A stretch of DNA of 64,000 bases from Dyadobacter sp. Leaf189. Lineage in GTDB: Bacteria; Bacteroidota; Bacteroidia; Cytophagales; Spirosomataceae. Where the stretch lies: the NCBI RefSeq assembly GCF_001424405.1, contig NZ_LMPS01000001.1, positions 334,522-398,521 of the forward strand, given 5' to 3'. Positions within the stretch are counted from its first letter, which is position 1; each line of letters starts with the position of its first letter. The translations under genes and the position numbers were made by a program. Shown here one piece after another: positions 48,239 through 57,630 of this stretch. The notes under the pieces are model-generated. The model was not told the origin of the DNA. It saw only the letters and a program-made list of their open reading frames with translations, and did not search any database.

Positions 48239-48727
48239 TTAGGCGGGCTCTACAATAAATAGAGGTTGGTCGAATTCAACAGGCGTAGCGTTTTCAACAA
48301 GAACTTTCACGATTTTACCTGAAATTTCAGATTCAATTTCGTTAAAAAGCTTCATTGCTTCAATCACACAAACGACTTTGCCTGGTTTGATTTCATCGCC
48401 GATACTTACAAATGCGGGGGTATCAGGGCTGGATGCGCGGTAGAATGTACCGATCATCGGGGACTTAATTGTTATCAGATTGGAAGAGCCGGACTCTGCC
48501 TGAGCAGTTGGTTCAGTCTGTGCAGAATGCGTTACTGCAGTTGTAGGTACCGGAGGCGCAGTTGTAGGAGCGGCAGTTACTGCGGCAGGCACAGAAGTAG
48601 GCGATGCTGCAGGAGCCGAACCGTAACGTTTTACCTTGATCTTAAGATCGGTAGTTTCAATATTCACTTCATCAAGTCCCGACTGGGCAATGAAGTCAAT
48701 CAATTTCTGGATTTCTCTGGTTTCCAT
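48239..48727 (-). CDS. accB: Acetyl-CoA carboxylase, biotin carboxyl carrier protein
   Basis: This 162-residue carrier has a short N-terminal domain (1-35), a flexible Ala/Pro/Thr-rich linker (about 37-80), and a biotinyl domain ending the protein. The biotinylated lysine is in [12 protein letters not shown], with Leu in place of the more common Met after the Lys. That replacement is seen in other bacterial AccB and does not argue against function. It delivers the carboxyl group to the AccAD transferase, which is encoded elsewhere. It sits between efp and accC in the lipid-synthesis operon. Confidence 0.96.
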   Translation of the reverse strand: METREIQKLIDFIAQSGLDEVNIETTDLKIKVKRYGSAPAASPTSVPAAVTAAPTTAPPVPTTAVTHSAQTEPTAQAESGSSNLITIKSPMIGTFYRASSPDTPAFVSIGDEIKPGKVVCVIEAMKLFNEIESEISGKIVKVLVENATPVEFDQPLFIVEPA

Positions 48728-48817
48728 TTATTCAAATTTAAACTGTGGTGATCTCAACCTCAAAGGCTTGATAATAAGCAACTCGCAAAGGCCATTTACC
48801 TCACAGATTTCAAAAAG

Positions 48818-49384
48818 TTATGATTTTACTCTTTCTACGTAATCGTAAGTACGGGTGTCCACTTTGATCTTCTGGCCTTCCTCAATAAAAAGTGGTACCA
48901 TGATCCGGGCTCCTGTTTCGACTTCAATTGCTTTCTTCGGCGAGTTGGCAGTATCGCCTTTCAGGCCGGGTTCTGAGTAAGTTACTACCAGCTCGACAAA
49001 CGGAGGCAGCTCGCAAAGTAAAGCAACGTCGTTTTCTGTGTTGATGAGGATTTCGACCTCCTGGCCTTCTTTCATCAAATCCGCATTTGTAACCAGCTTC
49101 TCATCGATCAAAACCTGGTCAAATGTTTCAGCATTCATGAAGTTATATCCAACCTCATCTTTATATAAATACTGGAATTTATGTCTTTCAACACGTACCG
49201 GTGTAATACCCGCGCCGGAAGAGAAGGTGTTATCCAGTACTTTTCCGGTAGTAAGGCTTTTCAACTTGGTGCGGACAAATGCATTGCCTTTCCCTGGCTT
49301 CACATGTTGAAATTCAATCACCTGGAAAAGATCATGGTTGAAATCTATCACCAATCCGTTGCGCAAATCTGCAGTAGTTGCCAT
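48818..49384 (-). CDS. efp: Elongation factor P
   Basis: This 188-residue three-domain beta-barrel protein rescues ribosomes stalled at polyproline. The N-terminal KOW-like domain has the loop HVKPGKGNAFVRTK, with Lys32 at the tip that contacts the P-site tRNA acceptor end. The two OB domains follow with FMNAETFDQ and the C-terminal TGARIMVPLFIEEGQKIKVDTRT. The length is standard. No modification gene (epmA, ymfI, earP) is adjacent. It lies 40 bp after fabH and 90 bp before accB. Confidence 0.97.
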   Translation of the reverse strand: MATTADLRNGLVIDFNHDLFQVIEFQHVKPGKGNAFVRTKLKSLTTGKVLDNTFSSGAGITPVRVERHKFQYLYKDEVGYNFMNAETFDQVLIDEKLVTNADLMKEGQEVEILINTENDVALLCELPPFVELVVTYSEPGLKGDTANSPKKAIEVETGARIMVPLFIEEGQKIKVDTRTYDYVERVKS

Positions 49385-49424
49385 ATAATCAAAAATTAAT
49401 ATTAAAGTCTGTATTCGGGGTAAC

Positions 49425-50423
49425 CTATTTCGGATCGTAAGCCCATTTCAGATAAATCGAGCCCCAGGTAAAACCGCCGCCAAATGCAGCGAGAATAAGA
49501 TTGTCCCCTTTTTTGAGTTGTGATTCGTAGTCCCAGAGACAGAGCGGGATTGTAGCAGCAGTGGTGTTACCGTACTTCTGGATATTCACCATCACTTTCT
49601 CCATTCCTACACCCATTCTGTTAGCTGTGGCTTCGATAATGCGCCTGTTGGCCTGGTGTGGTACCAGCCAGTTTACATCGGGACCTTTCAAGCCGTTGCG
49701 GTCCATGATCTCAGCTGAAACGTCAGCCATGTTTGTAACGGCAAACTTGAATACCTGTGCACCGTCCTGAAAAACAAAATGCTGGCGTTTTTCAATAGTT
49801 TCGTGAGTAGGCGGAAAGCGGCTTCCTCCTGCTTTTTGGTTCAGGTATGGATACCCTGCACCATCGGACCGGATGATTGAATCCTTAATGCCATTACCTT
49901 CTGAATTGGGTTCCAGCAAGACAGCGCCCGCACCGTCACCAAACAAGATGCAAGTCTTCCTGTCGGTATAATCCACGATTGCGGACATTTTATCAGTACC
50001 AACAACGATGACCTTTTTATATTTTCCGGTCTCAATGAATTGCGAGCCGAGTGTCAATGCATATAAAAATCCGGAGCACGCGGCCTGAATATCGAAGCTT
50101 CCTACATTGCGGATGCCCACCATATCGCAGATCAGGTTAGCTGTGCAGGGGAATATGAAATCAGGGGTAGTTGTAGCGCAGATTAACAGATCAATTTCTG
50201 CGGGTGCGGTGCCTGTTTTTGCCAACAAACCTCTCACAGCCTCAGCACCCATATGTGAACTTCCCAAGCCTTCTCCTTTCAGAATACGCCTTTCTTTAAT
50301 ACCCGTTCGACTTACAATCCATTCATCGTTCGTCGCAACCATTGTTTCCAACTCGGCATTCGTCAAAATATAATCAGGCACATACCCTTGTATTCCTGTT
50401 ATAGAGGCTTTTATATGGGTCAT
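49425..50423 (-). CDS. fabH: Beta-ketoacyl-ACP synthase III
   Basis: This 332-residue thiolase-fold enzyme starts fatty acid elongation by condensing an acyl-CoA with malonyl-ACP. The triad is visible: Cys116 in DIQAACSGF, His in [11 protein letters not shown] (near 257) and Asn in [11 protein letters not shown] (near 287). The Arg/Trp CoA site words [15 protein letters not shown] are present. Its acyl-CoA preference (acetyl or branched) cannot be told from sequence. It follows plsX in the operon with a 75-bp gap. Confidence 0.97.
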   Translation of the reverse strand: MTHIKASITGIQGYVPDYILTNAELETMVATNDEWIVSRTGIKERRILKGEGLGSSHMGAEAVRGLLAKTGTAPAEIDLLICATTTPDFIFPCTANLICDMVGIRNVGSFDIQAACSGFLYALTLGSQFIETGKYKKVIVVGTDKMSAIVDYTDRKTCILFGDGAGAVLLEPNSEGNGIKDSIIRSDGAGYPYLNQKAGGSRFPPTHETIEKRQHFVFQDGAQVFKFAVTNMADVSAEIMDRNGLKGPDVNWLVPHQANRRIIEATANRMGVGMEKVMVNIQKYGNTTAATIPLCLWDYESQLKKGDNLILAAFGGGFTWGSIYLKWAYDPK

Positions 50424-50498
50424 GATAAATTAACTATTCAAAATCCGAATAGGTTTTGGTAAAAAGGACAGTTGCTGTTTAATCATAGGTGGTTCCGA

Positions 50499-51437
50499 CT
50501 AACTCAGTGCTTGTGAAATATGCAAATATGCTTTGGACTTAACCTGTTTGTAAGCCCAGCCAACCATGTTCTTGATTGCCAGCGGAGACGAAATTCCATG
50601 AGCGATCATGACATTTCCGTTAACACCTATGATAGGACTGCCTCCGATTGATTCGTAGTTCGTCTGGTCGATAAAATCATCCTGAAATCCTCTTTTTTTG
50701 GAGATTTCGTACAGAGATTCACCCAGTTTAAACAATATATTGCCGGTGAAGCCATCAGTTACGATGACGTCGGCTTTGTTTGTGAAGAGATCTTTCCCTT
50801 CTATGTTTCCTATAAAATTAATGCGCTTGTTTTGTTGAAGGAGGGGGTAGGTCGCCTGAGATGTGAGCGAGCCTTTTTGTTCTTCTTCGCCGATGTTCAT
50901 TAAAGCAACCCTCGGGCGCTCTATCTGAAAGGTGTACTGCGCAAATATGGAGCCGATTTCACCAAACTGAGCCAGTACTTCGGGTTTACAATCTGCATTG
51001 GCACCGATATCAAGCATAATGGAATGGCCGCCACCTACCTGCGGTACAAAGCCGGCAATAGCGGGTCTTAAGATTCCTTCAATTGACTTAATGCTAAAAA
51101 GGGCGCCAACGTGCATAGCTCCCGTATTCCCTGCACTGCAGAAAATGTCAACTTCTTTTTCCTTCAGAAGCTTGAATCCAACTCCGATGCTGGAATTGGG
51201 TTTTTGAGAAAGGGCTTTCGTAGGATGCTCGCCCATTTCAATCACATCTTCTGCGTGAACAACGTCAACATTAGAAGGGGTGAAATTGTGTTGATTGAAT
51301 ATCTCCCAAATCACATTTTCACGTCCGATTAAAACGATTCGCGCCTCGGATGGTAGCTCAGAAGAGGCTTGGATAACCCCTTCAACAATTGCATGTGGAG
51401 CTAAATCTCCCCCCATAGCATCTACCGCAATTTTCAT
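50499..51437 (-). CDS. plsX: Phosphate acyltransferase PlsX
   Basis: This 312-residue peripheral membrane enzyme makes acyl-phosphate from acyl-ACP for glycerol-3-phosphate acylation. Family signatures are [20 protein letters not shown] at the start, [30 protein letters not shown] and [15 protein letters not shown]. The length is slightly under the usual 330-340 residues but no conserved block is missing. It links fatty acid and phospholipid synthesis and sits, as in many bacteria, right after rpmF and before fabH. Confidence 0.96.
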   Translation of the reverse strand: MKIAVDAMGGDLAPHAIVEGVIQASSELPSEARIVLIGRENVIWEIFNQHNFTPSNVDVVHAEDVIEMGEHPTKALSQKPNSSIGVGFKLLKEKEVDIFCSAGNTGAMHVGALFSIKSIEGILRPAIAGFVPQVGGGHSIMLDIGANADCKPEVLAQFGEIGSIFAQYTFQIERPRVALMNIGEEEQKGSLTSQATYPLLQQNKRINFIGNIEGKDLFTNKADVIVTDGFTGNILFKLGESLYEISKKRGFQDDFIDQTNYESIGGSPIIGVNGNVMIAHGISSPLAIKNMVGWAYKQVKSKAYLHISQALS

Positions 51438-51569
51438 TTACACGCTGTTATTTTAGACAAATAAGTTAGAACTCGAAGGTGTAAATTTAGCAGATGTGCC
51501 GTAGTAAAAAAGAATTTCGCAACAACTTTTATAGGGCTGCTGCGAAATTGATATGTTCACCGACTGATA

Positions 51570-51764
51570 CTAAACTGTTTTAGTATAGTTTTCAACTACA
51601 ACTTTTCCTCTGTAAACAAGGTTGCCTTCGTGAACGTGGGCGCGGTGTAGTTGGTGGATTTCTCCTGTTGTTGAATCTGTGCCAAGCTGCTTTCCGGTAA
51701 GGAAGTCATGCGCTCTGCGTGTATCGCGACGTGTAGTGGAATGTCTCCGCTTAGGATGTGCCAT
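51570..51764 (-). CDS. rpmF: Ribosomal protein L32, cysteine-free form
   Basis: This 64-residue basic protein starts MAHPKRRHSTTRRDTRRAHD, the classic L32 N-terminus. The two CxxC zinc-ribbon pairs of the common form are absent (TDSTTGEIHQLHRAHVH in their place), so this is a zinc-independent L32, usual in Bacteroidota. It is part of the large ribosomal subunit near the peptidyl-transferase exit. It lies between the DUF177 gene and plsX, the standard yceD-rpmF-plsX order. Confidence 0.96.
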   Translation of the reverse strand: MAHPKRRHSTTRRDTRRAHDFLTGKQLGTDSTTGEIHQLHRAHVHEGNLVYRGKVVVENYTKTV

Positions 51765-51804
51765 GATGCTTTATTTCTAATTGTTTTTGTTTTCTTTTTA
51801 AACT

Positions 51805-51917
51805 CCGTCGGCTGAAGCCGACGGTCATTGACTATAATCTATTTCCGTAGGCCTTAGCCAACAGATCCGGGTATTTTACATTGATCGCATCCATTTCCGT
51901 TCGGCTTTAGCCAACGG
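51805..51917. repeat. Three related hairpins in the yceD-rpmF gap
   Basis: Three palindromes of one type occur in a row: 51805-51824 (9-bp perfect stem CCGTCGGCT/AGCCGACGG), 51845-51864 (decayed) and 51897-51917 (CCGTTCGGC with GCCAACGG). The second and third are each preceded by ATTT and followed by AT. They interrupt the 174-bp gap inside the operon and share the GGCT/AGCC core with the dispersed element at 17001 and 55544. Confidence 0.75.
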
Positions 51918-51938
51918 ATAACGGGGCGCAGGGGACTA

Positions 51939-52493
51939 TTATTCGCCTTTTAGCTTTTTCAGGGCTTCCCAGCGCGGATCTACGGGTCCTTCTTCTTCCG
52001 GCTGCTCATCGGTGTTTTCGGCAGATGAGTAAACCAATATCGCTTCTTCGTCATCATCTTCCAGGTTCAGATCGTCATCTTCGGTCCGCAGACTCGGATG
52101 TATTTTCTTGGTTGGAAGAGACAACGCTATAAAATCAAATATATAGCGGGCAACGTTGATCCTGTTAGTGTTCCTGTTGATGATCTCGATCTCTTCGGTA
52201 AGCTCTTCATTGTGGTCGCCGAACTTTAATATAATGCGTTCGTCGAAATGAATGGGCTCTTCGAATGTTTCAAGACTTCTGTCACAGGTCAATGTAACTG
52301 CGCCTTCCGTGTGGAACTGAAGCTGGATCATAGTGGCTGATTTATTCAAAACAACGTGTGTTTTGAAGTGCCCTTGCTCGATCAGATCCTGTTCCAGGTC
52401 TTCGAAAAAAGCGTTTCCGGACTCCATATCATAGTCATACTGTTTGTCCTCCAAACCGTAAATGTCTATGTTGTATTTACTTAGCTCTTTCAC
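51939..52493 (-). CDS. YceD/DUF177 family protein
   Basis: This 184-residue acidic cytosolic protein of the DUF177 family is encoded next to rpmF as in most bacteria; relatives are implicated in 23S rRNA or L32 processing. The start is set at GTG 52493 (VKELSKYNIDIYGL). The longer frame begins with a TTG at 52517 that lies within the predicted -7 box, so it cannot be the true start. The Cys in VTLTCDRSLE marks the conserved core; one cysteine remains of the usual pair. The C-terminus is very acidic and ends DPRWEALKKLKGE, the typical DUF177 tail. Confidence 0.9.
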   Translation of the reverse strand: MKELSKYNIDIYGLEDKQYDYDMESGNAFFEDLEQDLIEQGHFKTHVVLNKSATMIQLQFHTEGAVTLTCDRSLETFEEPIHFDERIILKFGDHNEELTEEIEIINRNTNRINVARYIFDFIALSLPTKKIHPSLRTEDDDLNLEDDDEEAILVYSSAENTDEQPEEEGPVDPRWEALKKLKGE

Positions 52494-52514
52494 TTTTTCT
52501 CTCAAAAAGGAGTG

Positions 52515-52545
52515 CAAAGGTAATGTGTTTGGTTTTAATAAAAAA
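52515..52545 (-). promoter_or_regulatory. Promoter of the yceD-rpmF-plsX-fabH-efp-accBC operon
   Basis: On the minus strand TACCTTTG (52515-52522), an exact TAnnTTTG match followed by CAC, is preceded at 19 bases by TTTT (52542-52545). The predicted transcript start is about 15 bases before the GTG at 52493. Confidence 0.6.
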
Positions 52546-52562
52546 GATGTGACTGAATTTTG

Positions 52563-53195
52563 TCAAATCTTCCTTGCAGGATTTCCAAAGTAGGTTGCAC
52601 CAGCAGGCACGTTTTCTACTACTACTGATCCTGCGCCTATTCTCGCATTCTTGCCTACTTCAATTCCTGCCACTATCACTGCACCGGAACCAATGAATGC
52701 GCCATCACCTAAAAGTACCCGGTCATTGATGATAGCACCAGTACCAATCGTAACAAAGTCGCCGACGCGCACTGAGGTATCCAGCAACGCGCCCGTCTGG
52801 ATGAGGCAATGGTGCCCGACAACCGTTTTTGCCCCGATAGTAACTTTTGCTCCGATGAGATTGCCGTGACCAATTGCCGACATTCCGGAAATTATAGCTG
52901 TGTCGTGAACTGCATTCACGGGCATTACCTTGTACTCTTCGGTCAATGTTTCTACAAGCCTTTCTCTTACCACTTTATCTCCAATGGCGACGAAGGCTTC
53001 ACATTTGGATCCGAGAATACTCAGATAACCTGTATCGTCTGTGGAACCGATTACGTTGACATCGCCAAATTCCTTACCATGCAATTCCGTGGTATCGTCG
53101 AGTAGTCCGTAAACGAGTACGTTATTTCTTTTAAAAATATCCAGCGCCTGTACTCCCAGGTCGCCTGCACCAAATATTAAAACAGGATTTTCCAT
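52563..53195 (-). CDS. NeuD-like sugar O-acyltransferase (hexapeptide repeat)
   Basis: This 210-residue protein combines an N-terminal Rossmann-like PglD_N domain (VLIFGAGDLGVQALDIF, residues 3-19) with a left-handed beta-helix of hexapeptide repeats (about 95-200, e.g. GANVTIGAK-type, IGTGAIINDRVLLGDGAFIGSGAVIVAG). NeuD/PglD-family enzymes acetylate sugars or amino-sugars from acetyl-CoA and work as trimers. It stands alone, without a sugar-nucleotide cluster. Start at ATG 53195, which begins the first strand; the frame upstream is untranslated. Confidence 0.9.
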   Translation of the reverse strand: MENPVLIFGAGDLGVQALDIFKRNNVLVYGLLDDTTELHGKEFGDVNVIGSTDDTGYLSILGSKCEAFVAIGDKVVRERLVETLTEEYKVMPVNAVHDTAIISGMSAIGHGNLIGAKVTIGAKTVVGHHCLIQTGALLDTSVRVGDFVTIGTGAIINDRVLLGDGAFIGSGAVIVAGIEVGKNARIGAGSVVVENVPAGATYFGNPARKI

Positions 53196-53286
53196 AATTG
53201 TGGTTTGTATAAAAGAAAAAAGTCTCCATTTGCGCGAAGAGTTCAAATGAAGACAAAAAATCAAGCCACTTTCTTCGGCTTGTATA

Positions 53287-53949
53287 TCAAAGTAAAGTAA
53301 TGCGGAAAACCAGCGGGCTGCCGTAAGGAGATAAATTGGTAATGGCAGCAGCAGGTCCGGCAGAGTTATCTACCTGATTGTAATAATTCAGATTATATAA
53401 TAAGGTAAAGTGAACCGCCTTGGCAATGCGGCCGCCTGTTGGTACGGAGTAGGCAGCGCCCAGCATGGGAGATACGATCCATTGCCTTTTCTGATAATTT
53501 CCTACCACATTCAAAGGTTCCAGTTCCGCGATCAGGTTCACGGGCTTGATTACATTGTACATAAAGAAGCCCTTTCCACCATAGTAGCTATAAGAATCGA
53601 AGTAGCGTTGTTTGAAAAACATATATGTCACTCCGACACCGGCGACCAGCTTTTCCGTCAGTTCGTAACCAACCATCGGCGAAAGGTTGATGTTCGTGAA
53701 TGTGCCGAGGCTCAATCCGAAGCCGCCACCCGCGCGCAGCCTGTCCTTAAATGGAAGCTGTTTGAAATCAACTTCTTTTCTCTTTTCCGCAAGCCGGTTT
53801 GTGTCAGTAGGCGTATAATCCTTTCGTTGATTGGGAGCTTCCTTTCTCAGTGAATCCGGGCGATAGTATTCGTCGTTTTGCGCATATAAATTGACGCTGG
53901 TCAGGATAAGTAACAGAAGTGTGCAGCTCAGGAGGATTTTGCTTTTCAT
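53287..53949 (-). CDS. Outer-membrane beta-barrel protein of unknown function
   Basis: This 220-residue exported protein has a signal peptide (residues 1-23, ending LYAQ), a short charged linker with proline and threonine (25-70), and then a barrel of about eight beta strands (LRAGGGFGLSLGTFTNINLSPMVGYEL onward; key words GGGFGLSLG and SPMVGYEL). It ends in a hydrophobic strand, FRITLL. Relatives are found throughout the Cytophagales with no function assigned. It is divergent from the M61 peptidase gene across 108 bp. Confidence 0.8.
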   Translation of the reverse strand: MKSKILLSCTLLLLILTSVNLYAQNDEYYRPDSLRKEAPNQRKDYTPTDTNRLAEKRKEVDFKQLPFKDRLRAGGGFGLSLGTFTNINLSPMVGYELTEKLVAGVGVTYMFFKQRYFDSYSYYGGKGFFMYNVIKPVNLIAELEPLNVVGNYQKRQWIVSPMLGAAYSVPTGGRIAKAVHFTLLYNLNYYNQVDNSAGPAAAITNLSPYGSPLVFRITLL

Positions 53950-54057
53950 CTTAAAATCATTTATTTTATCGTATTGTTAACTGGTAACGACCCAGCATTT
54001 GTTTTTGGTTTATCAGATTATTCCCGCCCAGGACCCTCTTATATTACTGTAACCTTT

Positions 54058-55536
54058 ATGCATTACCACATTTCCGTCGCAGAGCCCCAGTCACACCTTA
54101 TTCTTATTACCTATACTATCCCGGAAATAGACAGTGATGTTATTGAGATACAGCTACCTGCGTGGCGGCCCGGTAGATATGAGCTTCAAAATTTTGCCAA
54201 AAATATTCAATTTATTGAAGCTATTTCAGCCGGCGGAGATAAACTGCCTATTCATAAAGTAACCAAAGATCGCTGGCAGGTTGGAACAGCCGGCCAGAAA
54301 GAAGTTAGAATACACTATTCGTATTACGCAATAAGTCAGAATGCGGGTACCAGTTATATTGACGAGGAGCTTTGGTACCTCAATTTTATCAACTTTTGCA
54401 TGTATACCGAAGGCCGGATTTCCGAGCCTTACGAAGTGTATCTCGACCTGCCCGCAGGATATACGATTGCGTGCGGGTTACCTTCCTCCGGACCAAATAC
54501 CCTGGCAGCACGCGACTTCTATCAACTGGTTGACAGTCCGCTGCTCGCTTCCGAAACTTTGCAGAAATGTGAGTACTACGTGCGTGGCGTGCATTTCAAG
54601 ATATGGATGCATGGAAACCTGAAACCCAACTGGCGGCGCATTGAACGGGATTTCAGGCGCTTTTCACGCGAGCAGATCGCGACAATGGGAGAGTTTCCCG
54701 AAGAGGACTACCATTTTCTTAACCTCATCCTGCCAACCGCATTTTACCATGGCGTAGAGCACCAGAACTCGACGATGATCGTACTTGGTCCTGACGATGA
54801 AGGTGAAGGGTTGTATTCTGATTTGCTTGGCGTAAGTTCCCACGAGCTGTTTCACGCCTGGAATGTCATCCGGATCCGGCCAAAGGAGTTGTTACCTTAC
54901 GATTTTACCAAAGAAAATTACTTTCAAACCTGCTTTGTCGCCGAAGGCTGCACTACCTATTATGGCGATCTTTTTCTGAAACGCGCCGGTGTTTTCACCG
55001 ACGAGACTTATGTAAAAGAGTTGCAGGTATATATGAAAAGACACTTCGAGAACAGCGCAAATGCATCTCAGTCGCTGGCTGAATCTTCCTTTGACCTTTG
55101 GCTCGACGGCTACGAAAAAGGAATACCCAACCGTAAGGTTTCCGTTTACCATAAAGGTGCGTTAGTTGCATTGATCCTCGATTTGTATTTACGCAGGAAA
55201 ACCAATCACGGCCAATCTCTCGACGATGTCATGCGGTTGCTCTGGCTACGTTTCGGAAAACCATTCACAGGCTATTCCGTTGAAGATTACATCGCGATCG
55301 TGGAAGAAGTAGCCGGCGAAACAATGGAGTGGTACTGGAAAGAATGCATTTTCACCAACGAGCCGCTTGAAACCCGCCTTAATGAGGCACTTTCTTTTGT
55401 GGGGTTACAAATGTCTGTTTTCAGCAATGGAAATATTCAGCTGAATGTAATGGACGATTTCCGCGGCAAATTGCAAAGAGATAAGTGGCTGGCAACAGCG
55501 CAGGTTTTGACGGCGCAGGAGGAAGAGGAGGAGTAA
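54058..55536 (+). CDS. M61-family glycyl aminopeptidase
   Basis: This 492-residue metallopeptidase has the zinc site HELFHAWN (His262, Glu263, His266) and a third Glu ligand in VAEGCTTYYGD. The N-terminal half is the beta-sandwich of M61 (MHYHISVAEPQSHLILI). It lacks the C-terminal PDZ domain of longer members. M61 enzymes remove N-terminal Gly or Ala. No clear signal peptide is visible at the chosen ATG (54058); the longer frame from 53974 adds no better one. It ends in a run of glutamates (EEEEE). Copy 2 of the dispersed inverted-repeat element follows 7 bp after its stop. Confidence 0.9.
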   Translation: MHYHISVAEPQSHLILITYTIPEIDSDVIEIQLPAWRPGRYELQNFAKNIQFIEAISAGGDKLPIHKVTKDRWQVGTAGQKEVRIHYSYYAISQNAGTSYIDEELWYLNFINFCMYTEGRISEPYEVYLDLPAGYTIACGLPSSGPNTLAARDFYQLVDSPLLASETLQKCEYYVRGVHFKIWMHGNLKPNWRRIERDFRRFSREQIATMGEFPEEDYHFLNLILPTAFYHGVEHQNSTMIVLGPDDEGEGLYSDLLGVSSHELFHAWNVIRIRPKELLPYDFTKENYFQTCFVAEGCTTYYGDLFLKRAGVFTDETYVKELQVYMKRHFENSANASQSLAESSFDLWLDGYEKGIPNRKVSVYHKGALVALILDLYLRRKTNHGQSLDDVMRLLWLRFGKPFTGYSVEDYIAIVEEVAGETMEWYWKECIFTNEPLETRLNEALSFVGLQMSVFSNGNIQLNVMDDFRGKLQRDKWLATAQVLTAQEEEEE

Positions 55537-55543
55537 TTTTTTA

Positions 55544-55645
55544 GCTGTCGGCTGTCAGCAATCGGCCGTCGGCTTGTTTGTTGCTTGTAAAAGCGAAGCC
55601 ATACTAAGTAAGAAAAAGCTGAAAGCCGACGGCCGACAGCCGAAG
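55544..55645. repeat. Dispersed inverted-repeat element, copy 2
   Basis: Inverted arms (left 55544-55575, right about 55621-55644) of CGGC/GCCG words flank a 45-bp AT-rich core with a TTGTTGCT segment that also occurs in copy 1. The right end matches copy 1 at 22 of 24 positions. It fills the entire gap between the convergent M61 and TIGR01777 genes, so it may double as their transcription end. Confidence 0.8.
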
Positions 55646-55646
55646 T

Positions 55647-56555
55647 TCACTTTAAAATTTCCTCCAGGCTTCCCCGCAAATCAGGGTACTGATATTTGAA
55701 ATCGGTCTCTTCTTTGATCCTTTTGCTGATCAGGTAGCTGCTTCCCAGTACTACATTCGCCATTTCGCCAAAAACGAGGCGCAATGCAAATGCAGGTACA
55801 TGGGGCGCCCATTGAGGCTTATTCAGTACTTTGCAGATCACTTTCGTAAATTCTTCATTGGTGACTGCATCCGTAATGGCATTGTAAGCTCCCTGCCAGT
55901 TCTCATTTTCGAGCGCTTCAATGTACATATTACAAAGATCGTCGACGTGGATCCAGCTGATCCATTGTTTTCCTGAGCCAAGTGGCGCGCCGAAGCCGAA
56001 TCGGGCAGGTGCAGCGATTTGTTTCAATGCGCCGCCCTCATTACTTAATACAATGCCTGTACGCAGCTTTACCGTTCTTATTCCAAGTTCTGTTATCTTA
56101 TCTGCTGCTTTTTCCCACTCAATGGTAACATAGGACAAGAAATCATTTCCCGGCGGGAAGTCTTCGGTATTTTTCACATCACCGCTATCCTCGCCATAGT
56201 AGCTGCTGCCCGACGCGGATGCGAATGCAGCGGGACGAATGTTTTTCTCCTTTAATTTCTCTGCAATCAAATGAATGGTATCAACCCGGCTTGAAATAAT
56301 TAATTTCTTCTGTTCGTCAGTCCAGCGCTTTTCGGCTACCCCGGTACCTGCCAGGTGAATCAGGAAATGCGTATTTTCCAATGCGCCCTCTTCAATGTAG
56401 TTTTTCGAGATATCCCATTGAAATACCTTCACAGATGGAATTGCTTTCTTACTCCGGCTGAGGTATGCCACTTCATAGCCTTTTGCGAGCAGAAGCTGTG
56501 TTAACCGTCTTCCGATCAGGCCGGAGCCGCCTGTGATCAATACTTTTTTTCCCAT
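55647..56555 (-). CDS. TIGR01777-family NAD-dependent epimerase-like protein
   Basis: This 302-residue extended SDR protein has a Rossmann start VLITGGSGLIGRRLTQLL. FLIHLAGTGVAEKRWTDEQKKLI-type words (key AGTGVAEKRWT) mark TIGR01777, as do SGSSYYGEDSGD, and PLGSGKQWISWIHVDDL. A DUF1731 C-terminal domain follows (LNKPQWAPHVPAFALRLVFGEMANVVL). The function is not established; eukaryotic SDR39U1 relatives are likewise uncharacterised. The gene lies 19 bp after the PlsC-like gene in the opposite order, so both may be one transcript. Confidence 0.93.
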   Translation of the reverse strand: MGKKVLITGGSGLIGRRLTQLLLAKGYEVAYLSRSKKAIPSVKVFQWDISKNYIEEGALENTHFLIHLAGTGVAEKRWTDEQKKLIISSRVDTIHLIAEKLKEKNIRPAAFASASGSSYYGEDSGDVKNTEDFPPGNDFLSYVTIEWEKAADKITELGIRTVKLRTGIVLSNEGGALKQIAAPARFGFGAPLGSGKQWISWIHVDDLCNMYIEALENENWQGAYNAITDAVTNEEFTKVICKVLNKPQWAPHVPAFALRLVFGEMANVVLGSSYLISKRIKEETDFKYQYPDLRGSLEEILK

Positions 56556-56574
56556 GTAATGGATGTGTAAAAAT

Positions 56575-57399
56575 CTATACCGGCTGGCTGTCCGGAGTGG
56601 CTAATCCATCTTTTGGTGCTTCCTGCTCAATCGCTTTCGTGACACGATCTACCATTTCTTCGACTGATTCATCAGGCAAAAAGTGCATTGGTGCTTTGAA
56701 ATGAACAGTAAGACGCGTATTACGCTTTTTAAACCGCAGCCCTTTTTTATCAAAAGCCCGTCGGAAACCATTAATCACAACAGGTACCACGATCGGCTGA
56801 TGTTCTTTGATGAGGTGGGCGGTACCCTTACGTACAGGGGCATACGGTTTGGTAGTCCCCTGCGGAAAACTCACTACCCAGCCGTGGCTCAGCCCCATTC
56901 CGATACGGTCCTGTGCTGAGTTATCCAGCTGTCTTTTCACATTTTCTCCATTCGCCCGCCACGATCTTTCAATGGTAATGGCGCCGCCCATGCTGAATAA
57001 TTTGGGTAGAATCCCTTCTTTCATTGTTTCCGACGCCGCTACATAATAGCATCTTGCCCGAGGGGAAAAGAGATAAAACGGTGGCCGGATCGTATCCTTG
57101 TAGCCCCATTTGACAGCACAAAAAATATGAAAGAACGCAATTACATCTGCGAAATAGGTCTGATGGTTAGACAGGAAAAGTACACCGTGATCAGGCAGGT
57201 CAAGCAGCTGATCGCCTCCGATTATTTCTATTTTATTGACAGCTGTATATCTGTAGTAAGTAAACCAGCCCAGAATAAAAATCAGCAACCTCTTAAATAT
57301 GAGATAGTTGCCGAACGGATCTTTTTCGAAAATTCCAAAAAAGTCAAACCTGACGAGCCAGCGCGGCAGGAGACTGAATGTTGTCTTTTTCAAATTCAT
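56575..57399 (-). CDS. 1-acyl-glycerol-3-phosphate acyltransferase-like protein
   Basis: This 274-residue membrane-associated PlsC-family protein has a hydrophobic N-terminal stretch (about 30-45) before the acyltransferase core. The catalytic block is NHQTYFAD: His is followed by five residues before Asp rather than the usual four of HX4D, a variant I believe is common in Bacteroidota. Block 2 FPQGTTKPY and block 3 VVPVVINGF are present. It would acylate lysophosphatidate or a similar lipid. Start ATG 57399 is preferred to the TTG at 57456. Confidence 0.88.
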   Translation of the reverse strand: MNLKKTTFSLLPRWLVRFDFFGIFEKDPFGNYLIFKRLLIFILGWFTYYRYTAVNKIEIIGGDQLLDLPDHGVLFLSNHQTYFADVIAFFHIFCAVKWGYKDTIRPPFYLFSPRARCYYVAASETMKEGILPKLFSMGGAITIERSWRANGENVKRQLDNSAQDRIGMGLSHGWVVSFPQGTTKPYAPVRKGTAHLIKEHQPIVVPVVINGFRRAFDKKGLRFKKRNTRLTVHFKAPMHFLPDESVEEMVDRVTKAIEQEAPKDGLATPDSQPV

Positions 57400-57630
57400 A
57401 GTGTCAGGGAAATGTACTTCAAAGGCGACGGGCTTTTTGGATTGATTGATCAACAACTATTATACCACCGGGGCGTAATTTAGGGAATAAGCGGAGTTAA
57501 TGGGAAATATATTTAATTGCAGCCGCAACGGTCCTGCGAGCCGGAAGAATTGGCATGATTCTTTCAGATCTTCAGAGTCTCAAACGTTTTTGGACCGACC
57601 CCTTTAATAACAATCATTTTTCGAGTTTGT

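Noticed and set aside
52494..52517. Longer DUF177 start at TTG 52517
   Set aside because: It falls inside the predicted -7 box (52515-52522); the GTG at 52493 begins the conserved sequence.
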